From the NCBI GenBank assembly GCA_029257755.1, contig JARIAP010000055.1:1-15499 (forward strand): DNA of 15,499 bases. Reading direction: 5' to 3'. Shown here one piece after another: positions 7,671 through 14,627 of this stretch (positions are counted from its first letter, which is position 1; every line of letters begins with the position of its first letter). Source of the DNA: Helicobacter sp. Lineage in GTDB: Bacteria > Campylobacterota > Campylobacteria > Campylobacterales > Helicobacteraceae. A program made the position numbers and the translations under genes. The notes under the pieces were generated by a model that saw nothing but the letters and a program-made list of their open reading frames with translations, searched no databases and was not told the DNA's origin.

Positions 7671-8885
7671 TTAATTTGTATTTAACGATTCAAAAAGATT
7701 AATCCATTGTTTTATTATACTATCTTTAGAAAATTTTTCTTTAACAAAATTAATGCCATTTTTTCCCATAACATATCTTTTCTTCTCATCATTCATTAAT
7801 TCTTTTAAAGCTTCACAATATTTATTTTCATCTTTATCTGGAACTAAGATTCCATTATTATTAAAGCAATCTCTAATAGTAATAATATCATAAGCTATAA
7901 GTGGCAAACCATAACTTGATGCTTCAATTAACACCATAGGAAGAGATTCTGAATGGCTACTCATAGCAAATATATCTGCATTTATATATACAGATTCTAT
8001 GTCTTGTGTAAATGGTTTTAATTTTATGTAATCTTGCATATTAAGCATATTAATTTGAGTTTCTAAATCCTTCTTTTGTCCGCAATCATCTCCTATAATC
8101 TCTAAATGCCAATCTTTAAAATCTTTTGCTATTTTACTATAAGCATCAATTAATCTAGGGAATCCTTTATGATTTGCTATAGGATCCATTCTACCTATAG
8201 CAACTATTGTCTTGTAATCTTTTTTATTAGAATTATTTGTTTTATGCTTTCTTAACATTTCTCTTGCTTGCTTGAAAGCTTCAATATTTATATATGGGTT
8301 ATATTCATTAGTAAATGATATTTGTTTTAAATTTTTAGAATCTAAGATATTTTGCAATAATTCATCAAATGGCAATGTCGGTAAAAAATTTGAGATTTTC
8401 ATAACATTATTGCTATATGGTTGCCACCTCTGTAATTCTCTTTGATTTAAAAAAATAATCTTATCATAGAATCTATTTTTTGACTTCCACTTATTTATTA
8501 CCATATGCATAATCTTAATATATTTTGTCCCTTTTGTTTTAAATCGTGGATATAGCATTGATAAATGAGATTCTATAATAATATCAAATCCCCTATAATT
8601 TCTATTTATGCGAAAATTTATAATTATATGACGAAATAAACGCCATAAAAATCTTTTAATCCCTCTCTCTTTTTCATGGAAATCATCAAATGGATGTAAA
8701 TAACTTATTTTTATTCTTGGATCTATATAATAAGCACAAATATTTTTGCTTGTTGTATCTGTATAATAAGACATAATTTCTATTTGATAGTTTGGAATTT
8801 TGCAAAGCTCATTTGCTATATTTGCAACAACTCTCTCTCCTCCTCCCTTATATGCTATATTATGAAGTGTAAAGAGTATTTTCAT
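7671..8885 (-). CDS. Glycosyltransferase family 4 protein in the flgK operon
   Basis: This is a 404-residue retaining glycosyltransferase with two Rossmann domains (GT-B fold). The N-terminal acceptor domain opens MKILFTLHNIAYKGGGERVV with the glycine loop GGGER (14-18) usual in GT4 enzymes. The donor domain starts near residue 227 with IVAIGRM, continues with LEIIGDD, and holds the EX7E motif at Glu313-Glu321 in SESLPMVLIEA. There is no signal peptide, so it acts on the cytoplasmic side, probably peripheral to the inner membrane. Donor and acceptor cannot be read from the sequence. The start codon lies two bases after the flgK stop (TAATAATG) without a good ribosome site, so translation is probably coupled to flgK. 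This context hints at glycosylation of flagellar or surface structures, but it may be a lipopolysaccharide or capsule enzyme that merely shares the transcript. Confidence 0.9.
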   Translation of the reverse strand: MKILFTLHNIAYKGGGERVVANIANELCKIPNYQIEIMSYYTDTTSKNICAYYIDPRIKISYLHPFDDFHEKERGIKRFLWRLFRHIIINFRINRNYRGFDIIIESHLSMLYPRFKTKGTKYIKIMHMVINKWKSKNRFYDKIIFLNQRELQRWQPYSNNVMKISNFLPTLPFDELLQNILDSKNLKQISFTNEYNPYINIEAFKQAREMLRKHKTNNSNKKDYKTIVAIGRMDPIANHKGFPRLIDAYSKIAKDFKDWHLEIIGDDCGQKKDLETQINMLNMQDYIKLKPFTQDIESVYINADIFAMSSHSESLPMVLIEASSYGLPLIAYDIITIRDCFNNNGILVPDKDENKYCEALKELMNDEKKRYVMGKNGINFVKEKFSKDSIIKQWINLFESLNTN

Positions 8886-8887
8886 TA

Positions 8888-10708
8888 TTATTGTTTAATT
8901 CCCAATAATGTTTCAATCATTCTATCAATAGTTGTAATGACTTTTGCATTTGCTGCATATCCACCTTGAAATTTTATTAGATTTACCATTTCCTCGTCTA
9001 CACTCACTTGAGAAATTGCTAAATGCTCTTTTTTAACTGCTTCAAGAACACTTTTTTTTGTATCAAGGGCTATTTTAACTTCTTGTGTTTGGTTAGCAAC
9101 AGCACCTGTAGTATATTGATAAAATTCATTTAATTTCATATGTTTTTTATCAAGTTTATTTTGATAAAATTCTACTTCTTCATATTGTAGTTGTTGCATC
9201 ATATTTGCTATGTCAAAGTTACCACTAACTGGCATAAGCCATGGGCGAATTTTTGTTGGGTCTTTCCTATATTCTCTCTCTAAATTTATAGTTGAAGCAT
9301 CATAGCCAGAAAAAAACCTATTAACACCAAATGCCCCAGTGAAATTTGTTCCATGATCTTTTAATCCAACATAAAGCCCCTTGGTAGGATATTTAGAAGT
9401 TATTTTAAATTGTTTTGAATCATCATCATAATAAGCAGTAAAATAGTCATCAAAATCATCTAACGCATTATTATTGTTGTTGTCATCAGTATTTGCATTT
9501 ATTTGTTTTACAATATCATTCATAGTAGTTGGCACATTTATTGTAATATCTTTTTTTGCTAACACTTTACCATCAGCATTATAGGCGTATAGAGTAAATT
9601 TGCCCATCTTAATATTATAATTTGTATCCCTTAGAGCTTCATTTTTACCTATTTCTAAAATATCGCTTTTTATAGATTCTGTCCCACTTTGTGCATAAAT
9701 TGTGTTTGTAGATTCTATTAATCCCCTTGCAAAACTATCTAATAAATTCATGTAATATTGCAATTTACCAACTTTTGTTCCTTCATATCCATTATTATAT
9801 AAATCAATTAATGCACCAACTTTACCTTCATCCATACGATCTGTAATATCTACATCTTTAAAATCATACCCTCTTATATAAAGTCTATTTAATCCTGCCG
9901 CATTGTTAGTTTTATTTAACACTATTGGATGAAAATTTGCACCATCAATCATGCTAAAACCATGACCTATTGTAAAAGTATAGTCTTCATCAAAATCTGC
10001 TGCTTGAGAACCAACTAAATTATTTGCTTTTAACTTTGCTTTAAATACATTTCCGCCTAATATTTCTCTTAATCTAAATTCAAGTTCATCTCTTCTATCC
10101 CTTAATTCATTTGCTTGTTTTAAAGTAAGACTATCTTCCATTTCTTTCATTTTTTTATTAATTTCAGCTATTTGTGAGCCAAGTTTATTTGCATCATTTA
10201 TTTGGGCTTCTACTTCTTCACTCTTTTTTCTTTGAAGAATAACTAACTTTTCTTTTGTATCATTCATATTTCTTGTAAGAATCATAGCATTTTTTGAAAG
10301 AACTTGCTTTTGTGCAGTATCATTTGGATTTTGTGCTATATCTTTCCAAGAATTAAAATATTCTTCTAAATCATTATATATACCAACTCCTTCAACATCT
10401 GGAAAAAATGTGCTTGTTTCACGCAATGTAGTAAATTCTGTATCATAAAAATTATGATCTACTGCAGCCTTTGAATATCTAGAAAACACAAATTCATCAT
10501 GTAATCTTTGTATAGAATCTACACTTACACCTCTACCTAAATTATAATCTTGGTAATATAATGGTTTTTCTGGATGAACTATAACTCTTTGTCTAGTGTA
10601 AAATTCATCACTAGCATTTGCAATATTGTTACCTGTTACATCAACCATTAATTGATGTGCATGTAACCCTGTTGTGCTTGTATTTAATGAAGATAAAATT
10701 CCACCCAT
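8888..10708 (-). CDS. flgK: Flagellar hook-associated protein 1, FlgK
   Basis: FlgK is the first junction protein between hook and filament, exported by the flagellar type III apparatus. The 606-residue product has the diagnostic terminal D0 coils. The N-terminus shows SSLNTSTTGLHAHQ and VTGNNIANASDEFYTRQRV (rod/hook-type N-terminal motif). The C-terminus shows VSVDEEMVNLIKFQGGYAANAKVI and ends TIDRMIETLLGIKQ. Residues ~150-220 are a Glu/Lys-rich coiled-coil-like segment (KMKEMEDSLTLKQANELRDR). A run of five Asn within an Asp-rich loop sits in the variable middle. A full AAGGAGG (10714-10720) overlaps the stop codon of flgN and lies five bases before the ATG, showing tight coupling and strong translation. 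The size is normal for Helicobacter FlgK. Confidence 0.96.
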   Translation of the reverse strand: MGGILSSLNTSTTGLHAHQLMVDVTGNNIANASDEFYTRQRVIVHPEKPLYYQDYNLGRGVSVDSIQRLHDEFVFSRYSKAAVDHNFYDTEFTTLRETSTFFPDVEGVGIYNDLEEYFNSWKDIAQNPNDTAQKQVLSKNAMILTRNMNDTKEKLVILQRKKSEEVEAQINDANKLGSQIAEINKKMKEMEDSLTLKQANELRDRRDELEFRLREILGGNVFKAKLKANNLVGSQAADFDEDYTFTIGHGFSMIDGANFHPIVLNKTNNAAGLNRLYIRGYDFKDVDITDRMDEGKVGALIDLYNNGYEGTKVGKLQYYMNLLDSFARGLIESTNTIYAQSGTESIKSDILEIGKNEALRDTNYNIKMGKFTLYAYNADGKVLAKKDITINVPTTMNDIVKQINANTDDNNNNNALDDFDDYFTAYYDDDSKQFKITSKYPTKGLYVGLKDHGTNFTGAFGVNRFFSGYDASTINLEREYRKDPTKIRPWLMPVSGNFDIANMMQQLQYEEVEFYQNKLDKKHMKLNEFYQYTTGAVANQTQEVKIALDTKKSVLEAVKKEHLAISQVSVDEEMVNLIKFQGGYAANAKVITTIDRMIETLLGIKQ

Positions 10709-10718
10709 AATATCCTCC

Positions 10719-11159
10719 TTAAACTTGAACTTTTAATAATTGACTTTGTTCTACACGACTTTTATAATCAGCTTTTTCTCTAGGTATAAGCCTATCTGCT
10801 ATTGAGCTATAAAATTCACTTACTGCAAAAACCATTCTTGCATAATGAGTATTTATACCTTTTAATTCTTCTAATGTTTTACGCATATTAGATAAAAGAG
10901 TATTTGCTTTTTCATCTAAAATATCTGTAAGTTTTAAATGTGGATTTTTTTGTGTGAGCTGTAATATCTCATTATCAATCATGTTTTTTGCAAGTTCAAA
11001 TTCCCTAATAGTTGATGCTTTAAGAATACCTCTATCAAATACAACTTCATGATTTGCTAATTTAATATCTTCTATATCACTATTTGTATAATCAATAAGC
11101 AATTTAAGTTTGCTTATTGCATCTTGTAGATAAGCGTGTAAAGATTCTGTGTGTATCAT
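10719..11159 (-). CDS. flgN: FlgN-like flagellar export chaperone
   Basis: This is a 146-residue protein, helical throughout and rich in Leu, Glu and Lys, with no signal peptide. FlgN chaperones bind the C-terminal helices of FlgK and FlgL in the cytoplasm and deliver them to the export gate. Sequence conservation in the family is low, so the assignment uses the amphipathic helices (for example LHAYLQDAISKLKLLIDY at the start and the pattern EKANTLLSNMRKTLEELKGIN in the middle). It also uses length (usually ~140) and position directly between flgM and flgK. H. pylori has an equivalent small gene just upstream of flgK. AAGG precedes the ATG by nine bases; the stop overlaps the ribosome site of flgK. 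It is probably transcribed from the sigma-54 promoter in flgM. Confidence 0.8.
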   Translation of the reverse strand: MIHTESLHAYLQDAISKLKLLIDYTNSDIEDIKLANHEVVFDRGILKASTIREFELAKNMIDNEILQLTQKNPHLKLTDILDEKANTLLSNMRKTLEELKGINTHYARMVFAVSEFYSSIADRLIPREKADYKSRVEQSQLLKVQV

Positions 11160-11274
11160 GGCTTAACCTTAATAATAAACAGACAGAAACTTTGATTTTG
11201 CAATATATTTATATAATATTATATTTTAATAGCACAAATATAATATTTCTTATTATCTATAGATTCTGCCTTTA

Positions 11275-11523
11275 CTATACATTAAGCAAACTTTGTGCCA
11301 TTTTATCGGCAGTAGCTTTTAAATTTATTTGATACTTACCATTTTTTATATCTTCCTTGATTTGTGCAACTTTATCATTATCTTTTTTATTAGAAGCATC
11401 AATTGTTTTATCAAACCCTTGTTGATTATTATCAATATTTTTGCCTTGATTTGTATTTATATTATTCTTATCCCTTGCCTGTGCTTGTTGAATTGATGCA
11501 GCCACATTACTAGCAATTTTCAT
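11275..11523 (-). CDS. flgM: Anti-sigma-28 factor FlgM
   Basis: FlgM binds and inhibits the flagellar sigma factor FliA (sigma-28), coupling late gene expression to assembly. The 82-residue product has a disordered Asn/Gln/Lys/Asp-rich N-terminal half (residues ~15-48). The recognisable C-terminal sigma-binding helix region KVAQIKEDIKNGKYQINLKATADKMAQSLL matches the family pattern 'V--IK--I--G-Y-I----A-KMA-SLL'. AAGGAG lies six bases before the ATG. A sigma-28-like promoter is found immediately upstream, giving a negative feedback loop. The last codons, for Met-Ala-Gln-Ser-Leu, also encode a sigma-54 promoter for the next genes. A gap of 115 bases separates it from flgN. Confidence 0.93.
   Translation of the reverse strand: MKIASNVAASIQQAQARDKNNINTNQGKNIDNNQQGFDKTIDASNKKDNDKVAQIKEDIKNGKYQINLKATADKMAQSLLNV
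11286..11300 (-). promoter_or_regulatory. Sigma-54 (RpoN) promoter for flgN-flgK-glycosyltransferase, inside the 3' end of flgM
   Basis: The minus strand reads TGGCACAAAGTTTGC, an exact match to the sigma-54 consensus TGGCAC-N5-TTGC with the GG (-24) and GC (-12) at correct spacing. It lies within the codons for MAQSLL near the end of flgM and would start transcription near 11275. That gives a leader of about 115 bases before flgN. In H. pylori the flgK operon is known to belong to the RpoN/FlgR regulon, so the placement agrees with known biology. Confidence 0.88.
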
Positions 11524-11552
11524 AATGTCTCCTTACAATAAGATTTTCTTAT

Positions 11553-11579
11553 AAATCGGCTTATGAATAAAAATTTCAA
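11553..11579 (-). promoter_or_regulatory. Sigma-28 (FliA)-like promoter of flgM
   Basis: On the minus strand, GCCGATTT (11560 down to 11553) matches the epsilonproteobacterial sigma-28 -10 element (core CGATWT). A TTGAAATTTT block (11579 down to 11570) lies at about the right distance for the -35 region. Transcription would begin about 20 bases before the flgM start codon. A FliA-dependent flgM promoter is known in Helicobacter and forms the usual feedback loop. The -35 part is less exact than the -10. Confidence 0.7.
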
Positions 11580-11584
11580 GTTCC

Positions 11585-11755
11585 TTATTGAAGTTTTTTA
11601 TTCATTTCTGATTGGAAATTTTCAACAGTAGTTGTTCCACCACGCGATTTTCCACCACCATAACCACTTGCACCTTTATATGTATAAAATAAAACAAATG
11701 CCATAGCATATAAAAAAATTACAAAAACTAGCGTAGGATAAATCCAATCTCGCAT
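11585..11755 (-). CDS. Small Gly-rich single-span membrane protein, unrecognised
   Basis: A 56-codon frame starts MRDWIYPTLVFVIFLYAMAF. Residues ~5-25 form one strong transmembrane segment, followed by a flexible stretch KGASGYGGGKSRGGTTTVE (residues 27-45) and a short polar tail ending MNKKLQ. AAAGGC (11761-11766 on the plus strand as gccttt) sits five bases before the ATG. The hydrophobic block, sharp change to a Gly/Ser/Lys linker, and coding-like composition in a 414-base region with no other gene argue that it is real. It precedes flgM on the same strand, with the flgM promoter starting just after its stop. I do not recognise the family; a respiratory-complex or envelope accessory peptide is possible. 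No function is claimed. Confidence 0.6.
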   Translation of the reverse strand: MRDWIYPTLVFVIFLYAMAFVLFYTYKGASGYGGGKSRGGTTTVENFQSEMNKKLQ

Positions 11756-11937
11756 TTTAAGCCTTTATTATTATGAAATAAGTTAACTATATGCTAAAAA
11801 AAGATATAATTACCTTTTATTTCACCTGATACCTAAAATAAGCTTGTATCTTATAAATATGTATCAGCAAATATAATACCAAAATTCTAACATAATTTAA
11901 GTTTTTTTGTGAAGTTTTTATAAGGAAAATAATAGTA
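11756..11937. other. Divergent intergenic region before the csd3-like gene
   Basis: These 182 bases separate the small membrane protein (-) from the M23 peptidase (+). A TATAAT hexamer at 11872-11877 is the best -10 candidate for the peptidase, without a TGn extension or clear -35. TGATAC (11827-11832) and GTATCA (11861-11866) form a short inverted repeat with another GTATC between, possibly chance. AAGGA (11922-11926) is the ribosome site for the peptidase. Confidence 0.35.
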
Positions 11938-13254
11938 ATGGGTTTTTTATTTAACAAAAAAGTTTTTTTAATATATTTATTTATCAATATACAGAGTTTA
12001 TTAGCAAATAATGCAATTCAAGTTAATTTTACAAAAGAAACAAATAAACAAAATGAAATAATAGATAATACAATAATTCCACTAAAACCTACTAAACAAA
12101 AAGGATTTTATGCAACATATTCAGAACAATATAAATGGGAATATGGCTCAACTCTTTTAGGATTCTTTGCAAAAAATAACATACCAGACAAAACATATTA
12201 TAATCTTAGCCCAGAAGATAAAGAATTAGTGGCAGATATTAAAACAGATAGTGAAATATTTATATTAAGAGATTCTCAAGGCTCATTATTACAAGCCTTT
12301 TTATCATTAAATTCAGATACACAAGTAAAAATTTATTATGATTTCAAAAAAGAAGAATATAAAATAGAAATAATCCCTATAATTTCACTACAAATACAAC
12401 AAAAAGTTATTGCTAAAATACAAGATGGTGGTGGTCCATCTAGTGCATTATATAGTGCCACACAAGACCCAAAATTAAATCAAGAATTTATAGCAGCATA
12501 TAAAGTTCGCCATATTGTTCAAAAAGGTGATCGCATAGCTATGATATATACTAGAAAATATAGATTAGGTAAGCCTATTGGTTCTCCAGAAATAGAATCT
12601 ATAGCAGTAGAATCTAATAAAAAATTTAATTATTTATTTGGTTATAAAAATAGATATTATGATATTGATGGTAAGGAAATGGCAAATTTCTTTTTAATTG
12701 TGCCCGTAAAATATAAGCGTATAAGCTCTAAATTCTCATCTGGAAGAAAACATCCTATATTAGGATATAAAAGACCACATTATGGTGTTGATTATGCAGC
12801 ATTCACCGGCACTCCAATATATTCAGCAGGAGAAGGTAGAATAAGTTTTTCTGGTATTAAAGGCGGTTATGGTAAAGTTATTGAAATCAATCATTCAGGA
12901 GGGATTAAGACACTTTATGCACACATGAGTAAAATTGCAAAAAACTCACGAGTTGGTGTATATGTTAGACAAGGCACATATATAGGAAATGTTGGTAGCA
13001 CTGGACTTAGCACTGGACCACATTTGCATTTTGGTGTATATAAAAATAACAAACCAATTAATCCATTAGGACAAATTAAAACACCAAGAAGTGAATTGAA
13101 TGGTAAAGATAAACAAAATTATCTAATATTTGCACAAGATTCAAAGAAAAAAATAGAATCATTTATAAAAAATACTAAATTTAACAATAACACATTTATA
13201 ATAACAAGAGAGCCAATAACAACAGATTATGTTAATGATGATGAAGATATATAA
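11938..13254 (+). CDS. csd3: M23 family peptidoglycan peptidase, Csd3/HdpA-like cell-shape protein
   Basis: This is a periplasmic zinc peptidase that trims peptidoglycan cross-links or pentapeptides. The H. pylori relative Csd3/HdpA is needed for helical cell shape. The 438-residue product begins with a signal peptide (KKVFLIYLFINIQSLLA, cleavage near residue 23). The N-terminal ~230 residues match the inhibitory/auxiliary part of Csd3-type proteins in arrangement. The LytM domain runs from about residue 265 to 385 with the zinc motif HYGVD (His281, Asp285) and the second motif HLHFG (His362, His364), plus GGYGKVIEI and STGLSTGPHLHFGVYKN. All catalytic residues are present. A C-terminal ~50-residue tail is Lys/Asn-rich. 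Length is slightly above the ~400 of Csd3. AAGGA precedes the ATG, and the NUDIX gene follows after 26 bases. Confidence 0.9.
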   Translation: MGFLFNKKVFLIYLFINIQSLLANNAIQVNFTKETNKQNEIIDNTIIPLKPTKQKGFYATYSEQYKWEYGSTLLGFFAKNNIPDKTYYNLSPEDKELVADIKTDSEIFILRDSQGSLLQAFLSLNSDTQVKIYYDFKKEEYKIEIIPIISLQIQQKVIAKIQDGGGPSSALYSATQDPKLNQEFIAAYKVRHIVQKGDRIAMIYTRKYRLGKPIGSPEIESIAVESNKKFNYLFGYKNRYYDIDGKEMANFFLIVPVKYKRISSKFSSGRKHPILGYKRPHYGVDYAAFTGTPIYSAGEGRISFSGIKGGYGKVIEINHSGGIKTLYAHMSKIAKNSRVGVYVRQGTYIGNVGSTGLSTGPHLHFGVYKNNKPINPLGQIKTPRSELNGKDKQNYLIFAQDSKKKIESFIKNTKFNNNTFIITREPITTDYVNDDEDI

Positions 13255-13280
13255 TATAAAAAAATATAAAGGAAAATTTT

Positions 13281-13910
13281 ATGCAAACAAACATGCTTTA
13301 TTATAAAGGCGATAATATACCACTACCATTACCAAATATACCAAAAATTATAAGTAAAACACCTATAAATTCATCTAAATATGTAAAATTACAACAAATA
13401 AAGTTTAAAGAATTAGGCAATACAAAAGTATGGGATGTTTCTAATTCTCTTGATAGTGTTGCCATTTTATTATATGATAAAGAACAAGATGGCTTTATAT
13501 TTGTAAGACAATTTAGGGTTAGTGTTTTTTTAAAAAACCCAAATCATGGATTTATGTATGAACTTTGTGCTGGTTTATGTGATAAAAATATTAATATAAA
13601 AGAAATTGCAGTGCAAGAGATTCAAGAAGAATGTGGTTATCATATAACATCAGATAGATTATATAGTATAGCACAATTTTATAATAATGTTGGTATGAAT
13701 GGAGCACTACAGAATCTTTTTTATGCACAAATAAGCAAAAAAGATAAAAAAAGTAATGGTGGTGGCAATATACAAGAAGGTGAAAATATAGAATTAATAT
13801 TTGTTCCAAGAAAATTAATTAACATTTTTTTAAATGATAACAAATATCCAAAAACTCAATCTTTAGCATATTCAATTTTATGGTTTCAAATGCAAAATAA
13901 TGTATTTTAA
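13281..13910 (+). CDS. NUDIX hydrolase, nucleoside-diphosphate-sugar pyrophosphatase type
   Basis: This is a 209-residue cytoplasmic NUDIX protein. The NUDIX helix region is ELCAGLCDK (94-102) followed by AVQEIQEECGY (110-120), where Glu113, Glu116 and Glu117 are the metal ligands. The canonical arginine is Gln112 and the upstream motif glutamate is missing (Ile104). The sequence ELCAGLxD...EECGY is the variant seen in NUDT14/UDP-sugar pyrophosphatases, so hydrolysis of a UDP- or ADP-sugar to sugar phosphate and nucleotide is the best guess. The stretch FYNNVGMNGALQNLFYAQI (residues ~132-150) fits the substrate loop of that group. AAAGGA lies seven bases before the ATG. The gene follows the peptidase closely on the same strand, probably in one operon. 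Confidence 0.85.
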   Translation: MQTNMLYYKGDNIPLPLPNIPKIISKTPINSSKYVKLQQIKFKELGNTKVWDVSNSLDSVAILLYDKEQDGFIFVRQFRVSVFLKNPNHGFMYELCAGLCDKNINIKEIAVQEIQEECGYHITSDRLYSIAQFYNNVGMNGALQNLFYAQISKKDKKSNGGGNIQEGENIELIFVPRKLINIFLNDNKYPKTQSLAYSILWFQMQNNVF

Positions 13911-13940
13911 ATAAAAATATAGTAATTTTACTTATAATTT

Positions 13941-13949
13941 TGTTATAAT
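13941..13949 (+). promoter_or_regulatory. Extended -10 promoter for the second outer-membrane protein gene
   Basis: TGTTATAAT is an extended -10 element (TGn plus perfect TATAAT), the usual vegetative promoter form in Helicobacter and Campylobacter, where -35 boxes are poorly conserved. The start would be near 13956, about 54 bases before the ATG at 14010, which has the ribosome site TAGGGGTGA (13997-14005). Confidence 0.6.
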
Positions 13950-14009
13950 ATCTTATATTAACTATTTCATCTATAAATATACATAATATCTTGATATAGG
14001 GGTGATTAT

Positions 14010-14513
14010 ATGATAAATAAAATCAAAATAATTAGTTTTAGCATATTTTTATCTACATTATATATGTATGGAAAAGATAATTTTTCTATTGGAGGATTAA
14101 CATCTTTTAATAATAAACAAGCTGGTGGTGGTATTGAAATAGGTTTTCCATTAATAAAAACACAAAATTTTGTAATGAGAAATTACATAAGCCTATTTGG
14201 TTATGGTATAAATTATAATAATAGTGGAAGCATTTTATTGCAAGATAAAATAACTTTTGGTGATAATAGAGATTCTAATATAGTTAGACTTTATGGGTTT
14301 ATTAGTGGTGGTTTTGGTGTATTTAAACAAGATAATAAAAATTTTTTTCAAGCACCTTTTGCTTGGGAGTGTTTTGTAGGTGGTGGAGCTGATATTAATG
14401 CATCTGAAAATGCTAGCATATTTATTGAAACAGGTGGCGGAGTAAGTGCAAATGGCAATGTAAATATAAATACATTTGCACGTATACAAGTAGGATTTAG
14501 GGGATTCTTTTAA
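14010..14513 (+). CDS. Small outer-membrane beta-barrel-like protein
   Basis: This is a 167-residue exported protein. The first ~21 residues (MINKIKIISFSIFLSTLYMYG) form a signal peptide with a Lys-rich start and hydrophobic core. The rest alternates short amphipathic strands with Gly/Asn turns, for example GGGIEIGFPL, MRNYISLFGYGINY, LYGFISGGFGVF and FIETGGGVSANG, and ends FARIQVGFRGFF. The terminal Phe and the roughly eight strands predict a small barrel in the outer membrane, similar in style to Helicobacter Hop/Hor-type or OmpW-sized proteins but not assigned to a family. A single Cys (WECFVGGG) is present. It has its own promoter and is followed within about 22 bases by the IS605 remnant, which has not damaged its C-terminus. 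Confidence 0.7.
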   Translation: MINKIKIISFSIFLSTLYMYGKDNFSIGGLTSFNNKQAGGGIEIGFPLIKTQNFVMRNYISLFGYGINYNNSGSILLQDKITFGDNRDSNIVRLYGFISGGFGVFKQDNKNFFQAPFAWECFVGGGADINASENASIFIETGGGVSANGNVNINTFARIQVGFRGFF

Positions 14514-14534
14514 TTAAGCTTATTTTATATTAGC

Positions 14535-14566
14535 GAATCACACCCACTTAAAGAAATGGGAGATTC
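14535..14566 (-). repeat. Right-end hairpin of the IS605-type remnant, likely 3' end of an omega RNA scaffold
   Basis: On the minus strand an outer pair GAATC/GATTC (14562-14566 and 14535-14539) encloses CCCATTT-CTTT-AAGTGGG, a seven-pair stem with one G-U wobble. This is the usual right-end foldback of IS200/IS605 elements, which TnpA binds as single-stranded DNA. In elements with tnpB it also forms the 3' part of the guide (omega/re) RNA. Between it and the tnpB stop a second small stem, GGTTA (14626-14630)/TAACC (14634-14638), overlaps the last tnpB codons, as expected for an omega RNA scaffold. Confidence 0.6.
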
Positions 14567-14627
14567 CTTACTCAAAACTAAGTGATCTTAATTAAAACGA
14601 AAGGCTTTTTGTTTATAGTCCTTAAGG

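Noticed and set aside
9463..9482. Short run of Asn codons (AAC/AAT) in flgK suggesting a microsatellite
   Set aside because: Only five codons of mixed spelling; length change would be in frame and the region is the variable loop of FlgK.
11117..11332. Plus-strand open frame across the flgM-flgN gap
   Set aside because: It runs opposite to flgN and flgM, has no ribosome site, and is explained by AT-rich non-coding sequence.
14235..14489. Minus-strand frame opposite the second outer-membrane protein with many Cys and Tyr
   Set aside because: Its odd composition follows from reverse reading of the barrel gene; there is no start signal.
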